From JBCBKU01 sp038521345 (GTDB taxonomy: Bacteria; Pseudomonadota; Alphaproteobacteria; Rhodobacterales; Rhodobacteraceae), in the NCBI GenBank assembly GCA_038521345.1, contig JBCBKU010000014.1, positions 1-64,000 of the forward strand: 64,000 nt of DNA, read 5' to 3'. Positions within the stretch are counted from its first letter, which is position 1, and each line of letters starts with the position of its first letter. The notes beneath the pieces are model-generated. The model was not told the DNA's origin, did no database searches, and worked only from the letters and a program-made list of their open reading frames with translations. Position numbers and translations under genes: made by a program. Positions 16,544-25,513 of this stretch are shown here, in pieces.

Positions 16544-17131
16544 ATGGCGCGCAAAACAGGATCGCATGCGGACATCACAGGCCCAAGGGTCCAGGACGCG
16601 GCCTTGCGACTTTTTTCGCGCCATGGGTATGCGGCAGTCTCCATGCGGCAGATCGCGGGCGAAGTCGGCCTGCAGGCAGGCGCGCTGTATCTTTATACGA
16701 AGGACAAGCAGTCTCTTCTTTTCGAGCTCCTGCGTGTGCACATGCAATCGCTTCTGTCGGCCTGGGCCGACGAACCTGCGGCCGATGATCCTGTTCAGCG
16801 ACTCGAAGACTTCGTTCGCTTCCATATCCGTTTCCATGTGGACCGGGCCGACGAGGTGTTCATCTCGTATATGGAACTGCGCAACCTTGAGCCGGAAAAT
16901 TTCGCCGTCATCGAAGGCTTGCGGCGTGACTATGAAACTGTTTTGGAGGAGATACTGCGCGCCGGGCAGGAGAGTGGCCAGTTCACGGTCCCGGACACAA
17001 AGCTGTCCACAATGGCGATCATCGCCATGCTCACCGGCGTGAATACGTGGTACCGCGAAAGCGGGCGTCTATCCCGCGACCGGATCGAACGGATCTACTG
17101 GAACCTCGTGCGGAGACTGGTAAAGGCCTGA
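16544..17131 (+). CDS. TetR-family transcriptional regulator
   Basis: 195 residues. The N-terminal DNA-binding domain is typical: FSRHGYAAVSMRQIAGEVGLQAGALYLYTKDKQSLLFELL, a TetR helix-turn-helix with the characteristic LY-Y-x-KDK end. The C-terminal part is helical, of the TetR_C33-like type that binds an unknown ligand. The next gene starts 4 bases after its stop, so the two are co-transcribed. The regulator probably represses its own operon, as most TetR proteins do; no operator palindrome was identified with confidence. Confidence 0.88.
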   Translation: MARKTGSHADITGPRVQDAALRLFSRHGYAAVSMRQIAGEVGLQAGALYLYTKDKQSLLFELLRVHMQSLLSAWADEPAADDPVQRLEDFVRFHIRFHVDRADEVFISYMELRNLEPENFAVIEGLRRDYETVLEEILRAGQESGQFTVPDTKLSTMAIIAMLTGVNTWYRESGRLSRDRIERIYWNLVRRLVKA

Positions 17132-17135
17132 CGTC

Positions 17136-17606
17136 ATGGAGCGTTCCGTCATAACCCTGACGCCGCACCCGGCGCGCCGGTGGTTCGGGATTGCCGTGCT
17201 GGGGGCGCTGGCGGTCCTGCTGCTTTACCTTGCCCTGATCGGGGATGGTGTGGTCGGACGCATGGCGCTGGCATTGGCCGGAGCGGGTTCGGCATGGGCC
17301 GCGGTCCGGTTGCATGCGGCAACGTCGGTTTCGTTGGTCCTGACCCAGGATGCGCTGACCGATACCGAGGGAACGACCCTTTGCCGGATCGAGGACATCC
17401 GCAAGGTCGATCGCGGCGGGCTCGCCTTCAAGCCATCAAACGGGTTCCTGCTGCACGTGCGTAACCCGGGCCCGCGCCGATGGCTGCCCGGGCTTTGGTG
17501 GCGGGTTGGTCGGTTCATCGGTGTCGGCGGCGTGACACCCGCAGGCGCCACGCGCTTTATGGCCGAAATGATTGCCGAGGAAGTCGCGCGCCGCGAGACG
17601 CCCTAG
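17136..17606 (+). CDS. Small membrane protein with PH-like C-terminal region
   Basis: 156 residues: two hydrophobic helices near the N-terminus (about 15-35 and 40-60) and a soluble part with VSLVLTQDALTDTEGTTLCRIEDI, a pattern like bacterial PH-type (bPH) domains. Start is 4 bases after the TetR gene stop. Its TAG stop shares the four bases CTAG with the stop of the convergent Tad gene. The function is unknown; membrane localisation is clear from the sequence. Confidence 0.65.
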   Translation: MERSVITLTPHPARRWFGIAVLGALAVLLLYLALIGDGVVGRMALALAGAGSAWAAVRLHAATSVSLVLTQDALTDTEGTTLCRIEDIRKVDRGGLAFKPSNGFLLHVRNPGPRRWLPGLWWRVGRFIGVGGVTPAGATRFMAEMIAEEVARRETP

Positions 17607-18214
17607 TCGCAGCCGTCCGGATTACCGTCGAGATCCGAGTCCACATGTACCGTTGCGGCAAAGCGCGGGCTCGTGAAGACAAGGTTCGTGTATTCCGCCT
17701 CGCTCAGCCCGGTGTCCCAGAGCACGAAGTTAAACGGCGGCGTCCACGTCATCTCGGTCTCGACGACGATCAACGTGTCGCCCGGCGCCATGATCGGCAG
17801 CCGGTTCGTCAGAAGCCCGATGTCGTCGATCGGGGCCATGTCTCCCGTCGCACGCGACCAGCAGAGCCGGTGTTCCACGTCGGGATCGGCGGGGTCGCTG
17901 GCGGGATCGATGGCCATCGACACGGTGGTCACCCGAAGGTTGTTCCCATCTTCGCGCCGAATGAGGAACTCGTAGACCTCGTTCATCCCGTCGATATAGG
18001 TGTCCGTGATCGGCAGCACTTCGCGCGAGATCAGGTCCGCCACGGTGTAGGTGGCTTTCAGGTTGATGTTCTGGGCCTTGAACGCATCCCAATAAATGAA
18101 CATCGCGGCATAGGCCCAAAGGAGCATCGGGAAGACCATGACGGCTTCGACCGACAGAGTGCCTTTTTCCGAATGGCGGAACCTGGCAAGGGCGAAACGT
18201 ATACGCGAAAGCAT
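17603..18214 (-). CDS. TadE/TadF-like pilus assembly protein
   Basis: 203 residues. The N-terminus has the TadE-like pseudopilin pattern: a short polar region, then KGTLSVEAVMVFPMLLWAYAAMFIYWDAF, a helix that starts with the conserved Glu and anchors the protein in the inner membrane. The rest is periplasmic. Tad systems build Flp pili for adhesion and biofilm. It is the third gene of a tadG-tadE-tadF like unit, 4 bases after the tadE stop, so co-transcribed. The main Tad motor and Flp pilin genes are not in this window. Confidence 0.8.
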   Translation of the reverse strand: MLSRIRFALARFRHSEKGTLSVEAVMVFPMLLWAYAAMFIYWDAFKAQNINLKATYTVADLISREVLPITDTYIDGMNEVYEFLIRREDGNNLRVTTVSMAIDPASDPADPDVEHRLCWSRATGDMAPIDDIGLLTNRLPIMAPGDTLIVVETEMTWTPPFNFVLWDTGLSEAEYTNLVFTSPRFAATVHVDSDLDGNPDGCD

Positions 18215-18218
18215 CGGG

Positions 18219-18809
18219 TTACCTCGACGGTTCGTTCACAAAGGCCGATGTAACGACCAACGCGTATTTGGCGTCATCGCTTGCATCGTCCGGATTGTAC
18301 TTGGGCATCTGCATGCCGAGCGTTGTGCCCGGGAAGAACGGAGTGAACAGCGCGCAAACGCGGATCAACATCAATTCATTGTTGCCGCCACTGGTGTAGC
18401 CGGTCGCCTGATAGGGATTGAAGTCCGGATCAGGAAGCGAGGCCTCATCGACGCAGTTCGCGTCGCCGACGAGCGGCGTCCACGTCGCAGTGCTGACGGG
18501 CTGAAGCTGAACCTGAACGATGTTCATGCAATCGGCGACCATCGCATTGTCGCACACGTTTTCCTTGAAGAGCTTGTAGCGATCTTCCTCGGTCAGGGTC
18601 GGATCGTTCGGAATGCCGAGACGAAGATCCCGAACGGCAAGGTCGACGCTGCGTTCAAGCATCACGTTGCGAACCATCATCAGTCCGGATTCATAGGACG
18701 AGATGAAGATGCCGATGAAGGCCGGGAACAGGATGACGAATTCAACCGTCGACGATCCGTTCTCGTCCCGCCAAAGGCGGCGAATATTATTCAGTACACG
18801 CTTCAACAT
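18219..18809 (-). CDS. tadE: TadE-family pilus assembly protein
   Basis: 196 residues. ENGSSTVEFVILFPAFIGIF is the TadE motif with Glu at position 5 of the mature helix, a pseudopilin-like anchor. The periplasmic part contains several cysteines (CDNAMVADC, NCVDE, VCALF) likely to form disulfides. Its ATG overlaps the TAA stop of the upstream VWA gene (TAATG), so translation is coupled. A start further upstream at 18917 would lie inside the VWA gene and has no ribosome binding site. Confidence 0.85.
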   Translation of the reverse strand: MLKRVLNNIRRLWRDENGSSTVEFVILFPAFIGIFISSYESGLMMVRNVMLERSVDLAVRDLRLGIPNDPTLTEEDRYKLFKENVCDNAMVADCMNIVQVQLQPVSTATWTPLVGDANCVDEASLPDPDFNPYQATGYTSGGNNELMLIRVCALFTPFFPGTTLGMQMPKYNPDDASDDAKYALVVTSAFVNEPSR

Positions 18810-20758
18810 TACTGGGTGAGCCTCAGCTTGGTGATGGCGCCAGCAATGGCCGCAAAGGCCTCGGCGAGTTCTTCGCCGTTCTCGGCGTCGAAGTAGTAGC
18901 CGTCTGCCGTCGCGCATTCGCGCATGACGCGTTCCGCATTGCTCGGCGCCTGGAATGCGATTGAGAAGATGAGAACGTCATCATTGTACTTGATGGCGTC
19001 GCAGATACCGGCCGAGCCGGTGGTTCCGCGGCCCAGCATGCGCTGGTCTGCAGAGTTGCCGTTTACAACGGTCCGTTCGGCGTTTCTGTGCGCGTTGTAC
19101 GCAGTCTCGTCGCCGACATCATCGTCGCGGAACATGAACGATACGGCGCGTTCCGAGAAACGATCGTAAAGCTCAACATAGTGCAATTGGCGGGCATCGT
19201 CCGGCAAATCGTCCTCGTCGTAAAGGACACCATCGGTGCGGTTGCCAATCGAGTGGGGGCGCAGCCAGCGTTCGCTTTCGCTGTTGTTGGGCATTTCGAC
19301 GAAGTACCCGTCGTACCATCTTTTTTCGCGGTCCCGGGAACCATTCTCGTTGGTGTCCACGATCATGAAGTTCCGCCAGTCCTCTCCTTCGGGACCAGTG
19401 TCGCGGGACGCTTTCTCCGAGAACCAGATCCGGCTGGGGCCGTTCTTGTAATCGTCTCCCATGTCGTACTGGTTGGTGTTCGTCCCGTCGGTCATCATGA
19501 CGATGACCTTCATGACATTGGCCGGATCATATTCGCCGGGCCGGTCACGCACGATCCCTGGGAGGCGGTCGTCCGTGATCATCTGATCCACGATCGGTCC
19601 GAATTCGGGGTCCAGAAGCGCGCTTGCCCATTTGAGGCCAACGTCCACCGCCGTCCAGCCAGATGCATAAAGGCTGTCGATATGGTCTTCCAGCTCGCCG
19701 ATGTCGGTTTCCCAGGCCAGGATCGAACCCCGGGTCGGGTCGCACCGGCGGTTGTAATCGTCGGCGGGACGATCGTAACGGTCACCCGGACCAGCGCTTT
19801 TATGGTCCATGTCGTAGTATGCCATCCGGTCCAGGGTCTCGGACGGCTTAATGGCGCGCAGCGTCAGGTAGTCGGCCGCGAGATCACTGGTGATCATCTG
19901 ATCGTCATAGAACCGGATGCAGGCAGATTCCAAGGACACGCGCGGATAGCTTGTCAGCGCGCCGTCATATTCGGCTTGCGCGGCCGGAGGGATGCTGACG
20001 TCGCCCTTCGAATTCGGAAGGTACCAGAGCAGGCTGTCAGGAACGACCACGGCGTGGTTGTAGGGGATGATCGACACGGTCGTCAGGCCGTTCACATCGT
20101 CGGTCGCGACGGCTTCGGCCACGGCGTCTTCGTCGATCACCGAATTGAAGAAGTTCTTCGCCGAGGACTTGAGGTCGGTCATCTTCTGTCCGCCCATCGA
20201 ACCCGAGATGTCGACGACAAGTGAGATTTCGACGTTCTGCACACGTTCAAAGGCTTCGCCGGCACTGTTCGTACGCAAGACATTGATGCCCAGCATGTCC
20301 ATGAAGAAGGTGTTCATTTTCAGGTCGTAGTCGACCGTCACGCTGCGGGCGACAAGCGTACCACCGTTTCCGGCGTCATCTTGTCCGACATAGGTTTCCA
20401 CGGGATCGACCTTGACGAGGTCCGGATTGTATCCGGCCTTCTCCATAAAGTCCTTGGCCAGCGTTTCGGCGTCGAGATCCTGTTTGATGTTGGTTGAAGC
20501 AAGCGCCGCTGCATCCAGCGTGTTTTGAAGCGCGGTGCGGCGCGTTTCGAACCGCATCAGGTCCACCGCCATGCCGCCAAGAAGGATCATGAGGATCAGC
20601 AGGAACAGGGAGAAGATGATGAAGCTGCCCTCTTCTCCATCGCGGAAGGCGCGGGCCCGCGACTTAAACAGGGCCGACCACGCGGTCGATCTCCCGAGGG
20701 CTCGTTTGGTTTCGAACCGCTTCGTCGCGGTCCCCGTTTCGATCCCAAGATCGCTCAT
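18809..20758 (-). CDS. tadG: TadG-like pilus protein with von Willebrand A domain
   Basis: 649 residues. After a basic N-terminus is the Tad_N/TadE-like helix (GSFIIFSLFLLILMILLGGMAVDLMRFE) followed by RRTALQNTLDAAALAS, the TadG-type N-terminal region. A von Willebrand factor A domain follows with the MIDAS start VVDISGSMGGQKM and a later VMMTDGTNTNQ. TadG proteins are thought to tie the Flp pilus apparatus to the envelope. The start at 20758 has GGTGGAGAAG just upstream. First gene of the three-gene Tad unit. Confidence 0.85.
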   Translation of the reverse strand: MSDLGIETGTATKRFETKRALGRSTAWSALFKSRARAFRDGEEGSFIIFSLFLLILMILLGGMAVDLMRFETRRTALQNTLDAAALASTNIKQDLDAETLAKDFMEKAGYNPDLVKVDPVETYVGQDDAGNGGTLVARSVTVDYDLKMNTFFMDMLGINVLRTNSAGEAFERVQNVEISLVVDISGSMGGQKMTDLKSSAKNFFNSVIDEDAVAEAVATDDVNGLTTVSIIPYNHAVVVPDSLLWYLPNSKGDVSIPPAAQAEYDGALTSYPRVSLESACIRFYDDQMITSDLAADYLTLRAIKPSETLDRMAYYDMDHKSAGPGDRYDRPADDYNRRCDPTRGSILAWETDIGELEDHIDSLYASGWTAVDVGLKWASALLDPEFGPIVDQMITDDRLPGIVRDRPGEYDPANVMKVIVMMTDGTNTNQYDMGDDYKNGPSRIWFSEKASRDTGPEGEDWRNFMIVDTNENGSRDREKRWYDGYFVEMPNNSESERWLRPHSIGNRTDGVLYDEDDLPDDARQLHYVELYDRFSERAVSFMFRDDDVGDETAYNAHRNAERTVVNGNSADQRMLGRGTTGSAGICDAIKYNDDVLIFSIAFQAPSNAERVMRECATADGYYFDAENGEELAEAFAAIAGAITKLRLTQ

Positions 20759-21080
20759 CTTCTCCACCTTTCCCCAGTGACCCCAACCGCGGGGCCGCAG
20801 ACACCATGCACTCCTTGCAGCGCGCGCATATGGCGTGGGACTTATGGCAAAAGTTGGGCAGTTGTTGGCGAACGCTGGAGACTGTCTCTGGAACCGTCGG
20901 CATACCCCGCGTTCCTGCGGGCTTTGTTCGGACATGTCGAACAATGCAACCCTCTAGCGAGCATCCGAAGACCTCGAGGCTGATCCGTTAACTTCTGGAT
21001 CGGCGGCGCCGGCAAGCCCACGTCGCGCTCGATTCGTCTGAGCTCTCGACTTCTTTCGTCCGCGCCCGAATACTACCGAG
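20759..21080. other. Divergent intergenic region between tadG and dnaG
   Basis: 322 bases without a supported gene, holding the promoters for the minus-strand Tad unit and the plus-strand dnaG-rpoD genes. The only strong structure I see is the inverted repeat at 20924-20944. No recognisable sigma-70 promoter pair can be picked by eye in this GC-rich sequence. Confidence 0.5.
20924..20944. promoter_or_regulatory. Inverted repeat, candidate operator
   Basis: Perfect 7-base arms TTGTTCG and CGAACAA separated by GACATGT, itself nearly symmetric. It is 166 bases from the tadG start and 137 from the dnaG start. The geometry is that of a dimeric regulator site. It is not the alphaproteobacterial LexA pattern, which is a direct repeat. 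Confidence 0.4.
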
Positions 21081-23006
21081 ATGAGTCTCCCACCCGGATT
21101 TCTGGATGAACTGCGCACGCGGCTGTCGCTCGGGCAGGTGGTCGGTCGAAAGGTCGCCTGGGACCCGCGGAAATCGAACCAAAGCAAGGGCGATCTTTGG
21201 GCACCGTGCCCGTTTCATCAGGAGAAGACCGCGTCTTTCCACGTCGATGATCGGAAGGGCTATTATTATTGCTTCGGCTGCCATGCAAAGGGCGACGCGA
21301 TCTCGTTCGTCCGCGAGACCGAGAACGTCGGCTTCATGGAAGCGGTCGAAATCCTCGCAGGTGAGGCCGGCCTGCCAATGCCTGCCCGGGATCCGAAAGC
21401 GCAGGAAAAGGCCGATCGACGAAGCCAGTTGATCGAAGTGATGGAACAGGCTGTGCAGTTCTATCGGCTGCAACTGAAAACCGCCGCCGGCGCCGAAGCG
21501 CGCGCCTACCTGGCCGACCGGCGTGGCCTGGACGACGGGGCGTGTAACCGTTGGGACATCGGCTTTGCGCCGCCGTCGTGGCAAGCCTTGTGGGACCATC
21601 TTCGCGGCAAGGGCGTTGCAGAAGATCTTATCCTTGGGGCGGGCCTCGCGAAGGAATCCACAAAGGGCCGTGACCCATACGATACGTTTCGCAACCGTAT
21701 TCTCTTTCCGATACGAGACGGGCGGGGCCGCGCCATCGCCTTCGGTGGCCGGGCGATGGATCCCGATGACACGGCCAAATACCTGAACTCTCCTGAGACC
21801 GAGATCTTCGACAAGGGGCGCACCTTGTTCAACATGGCGCGGGCGCGCGAAGCGTCCGGACGCGACGCCACGCTTGTCGTTGCCGAGGGCTACATGGATG
21901 TTATTGCTCTTGCCGAGGCTGGGTTCCCGGCTGCAGTGGCACCTCTCGGAACGGCGATCACCGAAGCGCAACTCGAGCTCTTGTGGCGTCTTCATCCGGA
22001 ACCCGTCGTGGCCCTTGATGGCGACAAGGCAGGTCTACGTGCCGCGGAACGCCTGATTGATCTTGCCTTGCCGCTGGTTGGCCCGGGGCGGGCTTTGCGC
22101 TTTGTGGTTCTGCCCGAAGGCAAGGATCCCGATGATCTGATCCGGGACGGCGGAGCGTCGGCGATGACCCGTGTCCTTGAAGAGGCCCAGCCGCTCGTGA
22201 AGCTGCTTTGGCGGCGAGAGACGGAGGGAAAGGTCTTCGACAGCCCCGAGCGGCGCGCAGCTCTCGACGCGGCCCTGCGCACGGCAATCGGGAAAATCCC
22301 GGATCAAGGTCTTCGTACGCATTATGGCGAAGAAATCCGACAGCTTCGTCGCGTGCTCTTTGGACAAGGACAGTTTCAGCCCGGTGGCGGAGGCCAACGA
22401 ACATGGAAACCCAAGGGGCCGGACGGAGCCCGTGCGGCAACCCGCGGCTCGGCGCTTGCGCTTGAAGGGTTCGACGGCGATCAGGTGGCCGAAGCGGCGA
22501 TCCTTGCGACCCTAGCCCATCACCCGGATCTTCTTGCGCAGTTTGCCGAAGATCTGGACCGGCTGGACTGCGCACCGCCGCACCATCGCGCCGTCCGGGA
22601 CGCGCTTTTGGTTCGGGCGGCGGGAGGTACCGCAGATATCCCAGGCGAGGCACTTGAAAAACTAATGGCAACGCGCCATGTGCGCATCGCGCCTGCCCTT
22701 CGGGTCAACGCTCCCGAAGACATCGCGGTAATGACGATCAACGAAGCTTTGCAAAAGCTCCTGACGCGGCGCGGGCATGTCCGGGAAGTCGAGGACGCGA
22801 TCGCCGATATCGAGGCGCTTGCGGATGAAGGTCTGACGTGGCGGCTGGCCCAGTCGGTCGATGCCAAGGCCCGTGCTGAGCGCGGGTTAACGGACGACCG
22901 GGTTGAATACGAGACGGGACCGAACGGTGCCCGAATCAGGCGGGACGAGAAAGGAGCATTGGAAGCGCTTCTGAACCGGCTCGACAGTATAATAAAGCGG
23001 GACTAG
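21081..23006 (+). CDS. dnaG: DNA primase DnaG
   Basis: 641 residues. DnaG synthesises the RNA primers of replication. The CHC2 zinc-binding domain is visible at the N-terminus (CPFHQEKTASFHV...YYYCFGCHAKGDAI). The TOPRIM catalytic core has VVAEGYMDVIALAEAGF and VALDGDKAGLRAAERLIDLAL, with PEGKDPDDLIRDGG completing it. The C-terminal region is the helicase-binding part. Together with rpoD downstream it forms the classic macromolecular-synthesis arrangement, here without rpsU. Start ATG at 21081 lies directly after a short ACCGAG site. Confidence 0.96.
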   Translation: MSLPPGFLDELRTRLSLGQVVGRKVAWDPRKSNQSKGDLWAPCPFHQEKTASFHVDDRKGYYYCFGCHAKGDAISFVRETENVGFMEAVEILAGEAGLPMPARDPKAQEKADRRSQLIEVMEQAVQFYRLQLKTAAGAEARAYLADRRGLDDGACNRWDIGFAPPSWQALWDHLRGKGVAEDLILGAGLAKESTKGRDPYDTFRNRILFPIRDGRGRAIAFGGRAMDPDDTAKYLNSPETEIFDKGRTLFNMARAREASGRDATLVVAEGYMDVIALAEAGFPAAVAPLGTAITEAQLELLWRLHPEPVVALDGDKAGLRAAERLIDLALPLVGPGRALRFVVLPEGKDPDDLIRDGGASAMTRVLEEAQPLVKLLWRRETEGKVFDSPERRAALDAALRTAIGKIPDQGLRTHYGEEIRQLRRVLFGQGQFQPGGGGQRTWKPKGPDGARAATRGSALALEGFDGDQVAEAAILATLAHHPDLLAQFAEDLDRLDCAPPHHRAVRDALLVRAAGGTADIPGEALEKLMATRHVRIAPALRVNAPEDIAVMTINEALQKLLTRRGHVREVEDAIADIEALADEGLTWRLAQSVDAKARAERGLTDDRVEYETGPNGARIRRDEKGALEALLNRLDSIIKRD

Positions 23007-23078
23007 ATCCCGCGTCGAAGCACCACATCCCTTGGAAATCAAGGGTCCACGGGTTGCGATCCGTCAAATCGCACTAAA

Positions 23079-23100
23079 TGATTCGTTACAGAGCGAATCA
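23079..23100 (+). promoter_or_regulatory. Inverted repeat in the rpoD leader
   Basis: Perfect 7-base arms TGATTCG/CGAATCA with an 8-base spacer, 21 bases before the rpoD start codon and just before its ribosome binding site (AAAGGAG). It could be an operator or a leader hairpin that affects rpoD expression. Confidence 0.4.
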
Positions 23101-23121
23101 GCCCCTCCAAAGGAGCATTGC

Positions 23122-25107
23122 ATGGCCGCTAAGGACACGACGGACGAGCAGAAGACCGAAGATCAGGACAGCGAAGTCATGCTCGACATGAGCCAGACAG
23201 CGGTCAAGAAGATGATCGGCGAGGCCCGTGAACGGGGATACATCACGTACGATCAGCTGAACCAGGTTCTGCCGCCGGAACAGGTGTCCTCGGAACAGAT
23301 TGAAGACGTGATGTCGATGCTTTCGGAAATGGGCATCAACGTCATTGAAGACGAAGAGAGCGAGGAAGAAGAGAAAGGATCGACCGAAGTCGTCGAGACC
23401 TCGACTTCCCGCGAAGTGACGGTCGCGGCATCCGAACAGGAAAAACTCGATCGCACAGACGACCCGGTACGCATGTATCTGCGCGAAATGGGGTCGGTCG
23501 AGCTCCTGTCTCGCGAAGGCGAAATCGCAATCGCCAAGCGTATCGAAGCTGGACGCAATACGATGATCGCCGGGCTTTGCGAAAGCCCGCTGACATTCCA
23601 GGCGATCACCATCTGGCGCGACGAACTTCTGAACGAAGACATCCTACTCCGAGACGTGATCGATCTTGAGACGACCTTCGGCGACCAGATGGATGAGGAA
23701 GGCGAAGGCGAGCCCGTCGTCGACGGACTTGGTGTCGAGGCCACACCCGAGTCCAAGACAGAGGAAGAGCCTGAACTGGACGCCGACGGCAATCCGATTG
23801 CCAAAGACGACGATGAGGACGACGACGAGCAGGCGAACATGTCGCTTGCCGCGATGGAGGCTGTTCTAAAGCCCCGTGTCCTCGAAACGCTTGACCGGAT
23901 CGCGAATGATTATGCGCGTCTCTCCGAGATGCAGGACCAGCGGATGTCGGCCACGCTTAACGAGGACGGATCGTTCTCTGAGGGTGAAGAAGCGACCTAC
24001 CAGGAACTGCGCTCAGAGATCGTTGAACTGGTAAATGAGCTGCACCTTCACAACGCGCGGATCGAGGCGCTGATTGACCAGCTTTATGGAATCAACCGCC
24101 GGATCATGTCGATTGACTCGAACATGGTGAAGCTCGCCGATCAGGCACGCATCAACCGCCGCGAGTTCATCGACGAGTACCGCGGATACGAACTGGACCC
24201 GACCTGGCTGGAGCGGATGAGCGAAAAGTCGGGCCGCGGCTGGCAGAGCTTTGTGGACCGGTCGTCTGAAAAAGTGGCTTTGCTTCGCACCGAGATGGCT
24301 CAAGTGGGCCAGTATGTCGGCGTCGATATCGGCGAGTTCCGCCGCATCGTTCAACAGGTGCAGAAGGGCGAGAAGGAGGCCCGCCAGGCCAAGAAAGAGA
24401 TGGTCGAGGCGAACCTGCGTCTCGTGATCTCCATCGCCAAGAAATACACGAACCGCGGCCTGCAATTCCTTGATCTTATTCAGGAAGGCAACATCGGCCT
24501 CATGAAGGCCGTGGACAAGTTCGAGTATCGCCGCGGCTACAAGTTCTCGACCTATGCGACGTGGTGGATCCGTCAGGCGATCACCCGATCGATCGCGGAC
24601 CAAGCCCGTACGATCCGGATCCCGGTCCATATGATTGAAACGATCAACAAACTCGTCCGGACCGGTCGCCAGATGCTGCACGAGATCGGCCGCGAACCGA
24701 CGCCGGAAGAGCTGGCCGAAAAGCTGCAGATGCCGCTGGAGAAGGTCCGCAAGGTGATGAAGATCGCCAAGGAACCAATCAGCCTCGAGACGCCCATCGG
24801 CGACGAGGAAGACAGCCAGCTTGGCGATTTCATCGAAGACAAAAACGCGGTCCTGCCGCTCGACAGCGCCATTCAGGAGAACCTGAAGGAAACGACAACG
24901 CGGGTGCTCTCCTCGCTGACGCCCCGGGAAGAGCGCGTGTTGCGCATGCGGTTCGGGATCGGCATGAATACCGACCATACGCTTGAAGAGGTGGGTCAGC
25001 AGTTCAGCGTGACGCGGGAACGGATCCGCCAGATCGAGGCCAAGGCGCTTCGTAAGCTGAAGCATCCCAGTCGGTCGCGGAAGCTGCGGAGTTTCCTCGA
25101 CCAATAG
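23122..25107 (+). CDS. rpoD: Primary sigma factor RpoD (sigma-70)
   Basis: 661 residues. All sigma-70 regions are present: 1.1 (residues 20-80, EVMLDMSQTAVKKMIGEARERGYITYDQLNQVL), 1.2 (DPVRMYLREMGSVELLSREGEI), the acidic non-conserved insert (KDDDEDDDEQ), region 2 (EANLRLVISIAKKYTNRGLQ, KFSTYATWWIRQAITRS), region 3, and region 4 with the helix-turn-helix TLEEVGQQFSVTRERIRQIEAKALRKLKHP. It directs housekeeping transcription. Start at 23122 is fixed by AAAGGAG 6 bases upstream; the 30 in-frame codons before it are leader. Follows dnaG with a 115-base gap. Confidence 0.97.
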   Translation: MAAKDTTDEQKTEDQDSEVMLDMSQTAVKKMIGEARERGYITYDQLNQVLPPEQVSSEQIEDVMSMLSEMGINVIEDEESEEEEKGSTEVVETSTSREVTVAASEQEKLDRTDDPVRMYLREMGSVELLSREGEIAIAKRIEAGRNTMIAGLCESPLTFQAITIWRDELLNEDILLRDVIDLETTFGDQMDEEGEGEPVVDGLGVEATPESKTEEEPELDADGNPIAKDDDEDDDEQANMSLAAMEAVLKPRVLETLDRIANDYARLSEMQDQRMSATLNEDGSFSEGEEATYQELRSEIVELVNELHLHNARIEALIDQLYGINRRIMSIDSNMVKLADQARINRREFIDEYRGYELDPTWLERMSEKSGRGWQSFVDRSSEKVALLRTEMAQVGQYVGVDIGEFRRIVQQVQKGEKEARQAKKEMVEANLRLVISIAKKYTNRGLQFLDLIQEGNIGLMKAVDKFEYRRGYKFSTYATWWIRQAITRSIADQARTIRIPVHMIETINKLVRTGRQMLHEIGREPTPEELAEKLQMPLEKVRKVMKIAKEPISLETPIGDEEDSQLGDFIEDKNAVLPLDSAIQENLKETTTRVLSSLTPREERVLRMRFGIGMNTDHTLEEVGQQFSVTRERIRQIEAKALRKLKHPSRSRKLRSFLDQ

Positions 25108-25120
25108 AGGCCGTCGGGTC

Positions 25121-25142
25121 CTTGCCACATCCATGTGGCGAG
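25121..25142 (+). terminator. Terminator-like hairpin after rpoD
   Basis: Ten-base arms CTTGCCACAT/ATGTGGCGAG (one G-U pair) around a very short loop, 13 bases after the rpoD stop. No T-run follows, so it may slow transcription or protect the 3' end instead of acting as a full terminator. Confidence 0.4.
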
Positions 25143-25175
25143 GATCGCGTGTCGGCGAAAGAACGGAAGCATGCC

Positions 25176-25445
25176 ATGTCCCTTTTTTCCCGCCTTTTCG
25201 GTGGTGGTTCGCAAGAGCCTGATCCACCGGAATCCTACGAGGGGTTCACCATCACGCCCGAGCCGATAAAGGATGGAAACCACTTCCGTATCGCGGCGCG
25301 GATCGAGAAAGAGGTGGCCGGCCAGCTGAAGTCGCACCACCTAATCCGGGCCGATACCCTCGAGAGTCATGAGGCGGCGAAGGCCGCTTCGCTTGGCAAG
25401 GCCCGGCAGGTCATCGACGAGCAGGGCGAAAGGCTCTTCGACTAG
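25176..25445 (+). CDS. HlyU-family protein
   Basis: 89 residues, MSLFSRLFGG followed by the HlyU pattern YEGFTITPEPIKDGNHFRIAARIEKEV...RADTLESHEAA...AKQVIDEQGERLF-like. HlyU family proteins are small and often called transcriptional activators after the Vibrio prototype, but most members, including this short type, are uncharacterised. Start at 25176 begins the conserved region. It follows rpoD by 68 bases and may be transcribed with it. Confidence 0.8.
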   Translation: MSLFSRLFGGGSQEPDPPESYEGFTITPEPIKDGNHFRIAARIEKEVAGQLKSHHLIRADTLESHEAAKAASLGKARQVIDEQGERLFD

Positions 25446-25513
25446 CGCTGGCTTCCCGGGTCTGGGCCGATCCGCCGTTTTCGGGTACACTGCACGAAAA
25501 GCGGAGGACCCCA

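Noticed and set aside
20910..20944. LexA box near tadG/dnaG
   Set aside because: GTTC and GAAC copies are present, but spacing and orientation do not fit GTTC-N7-GTTC.
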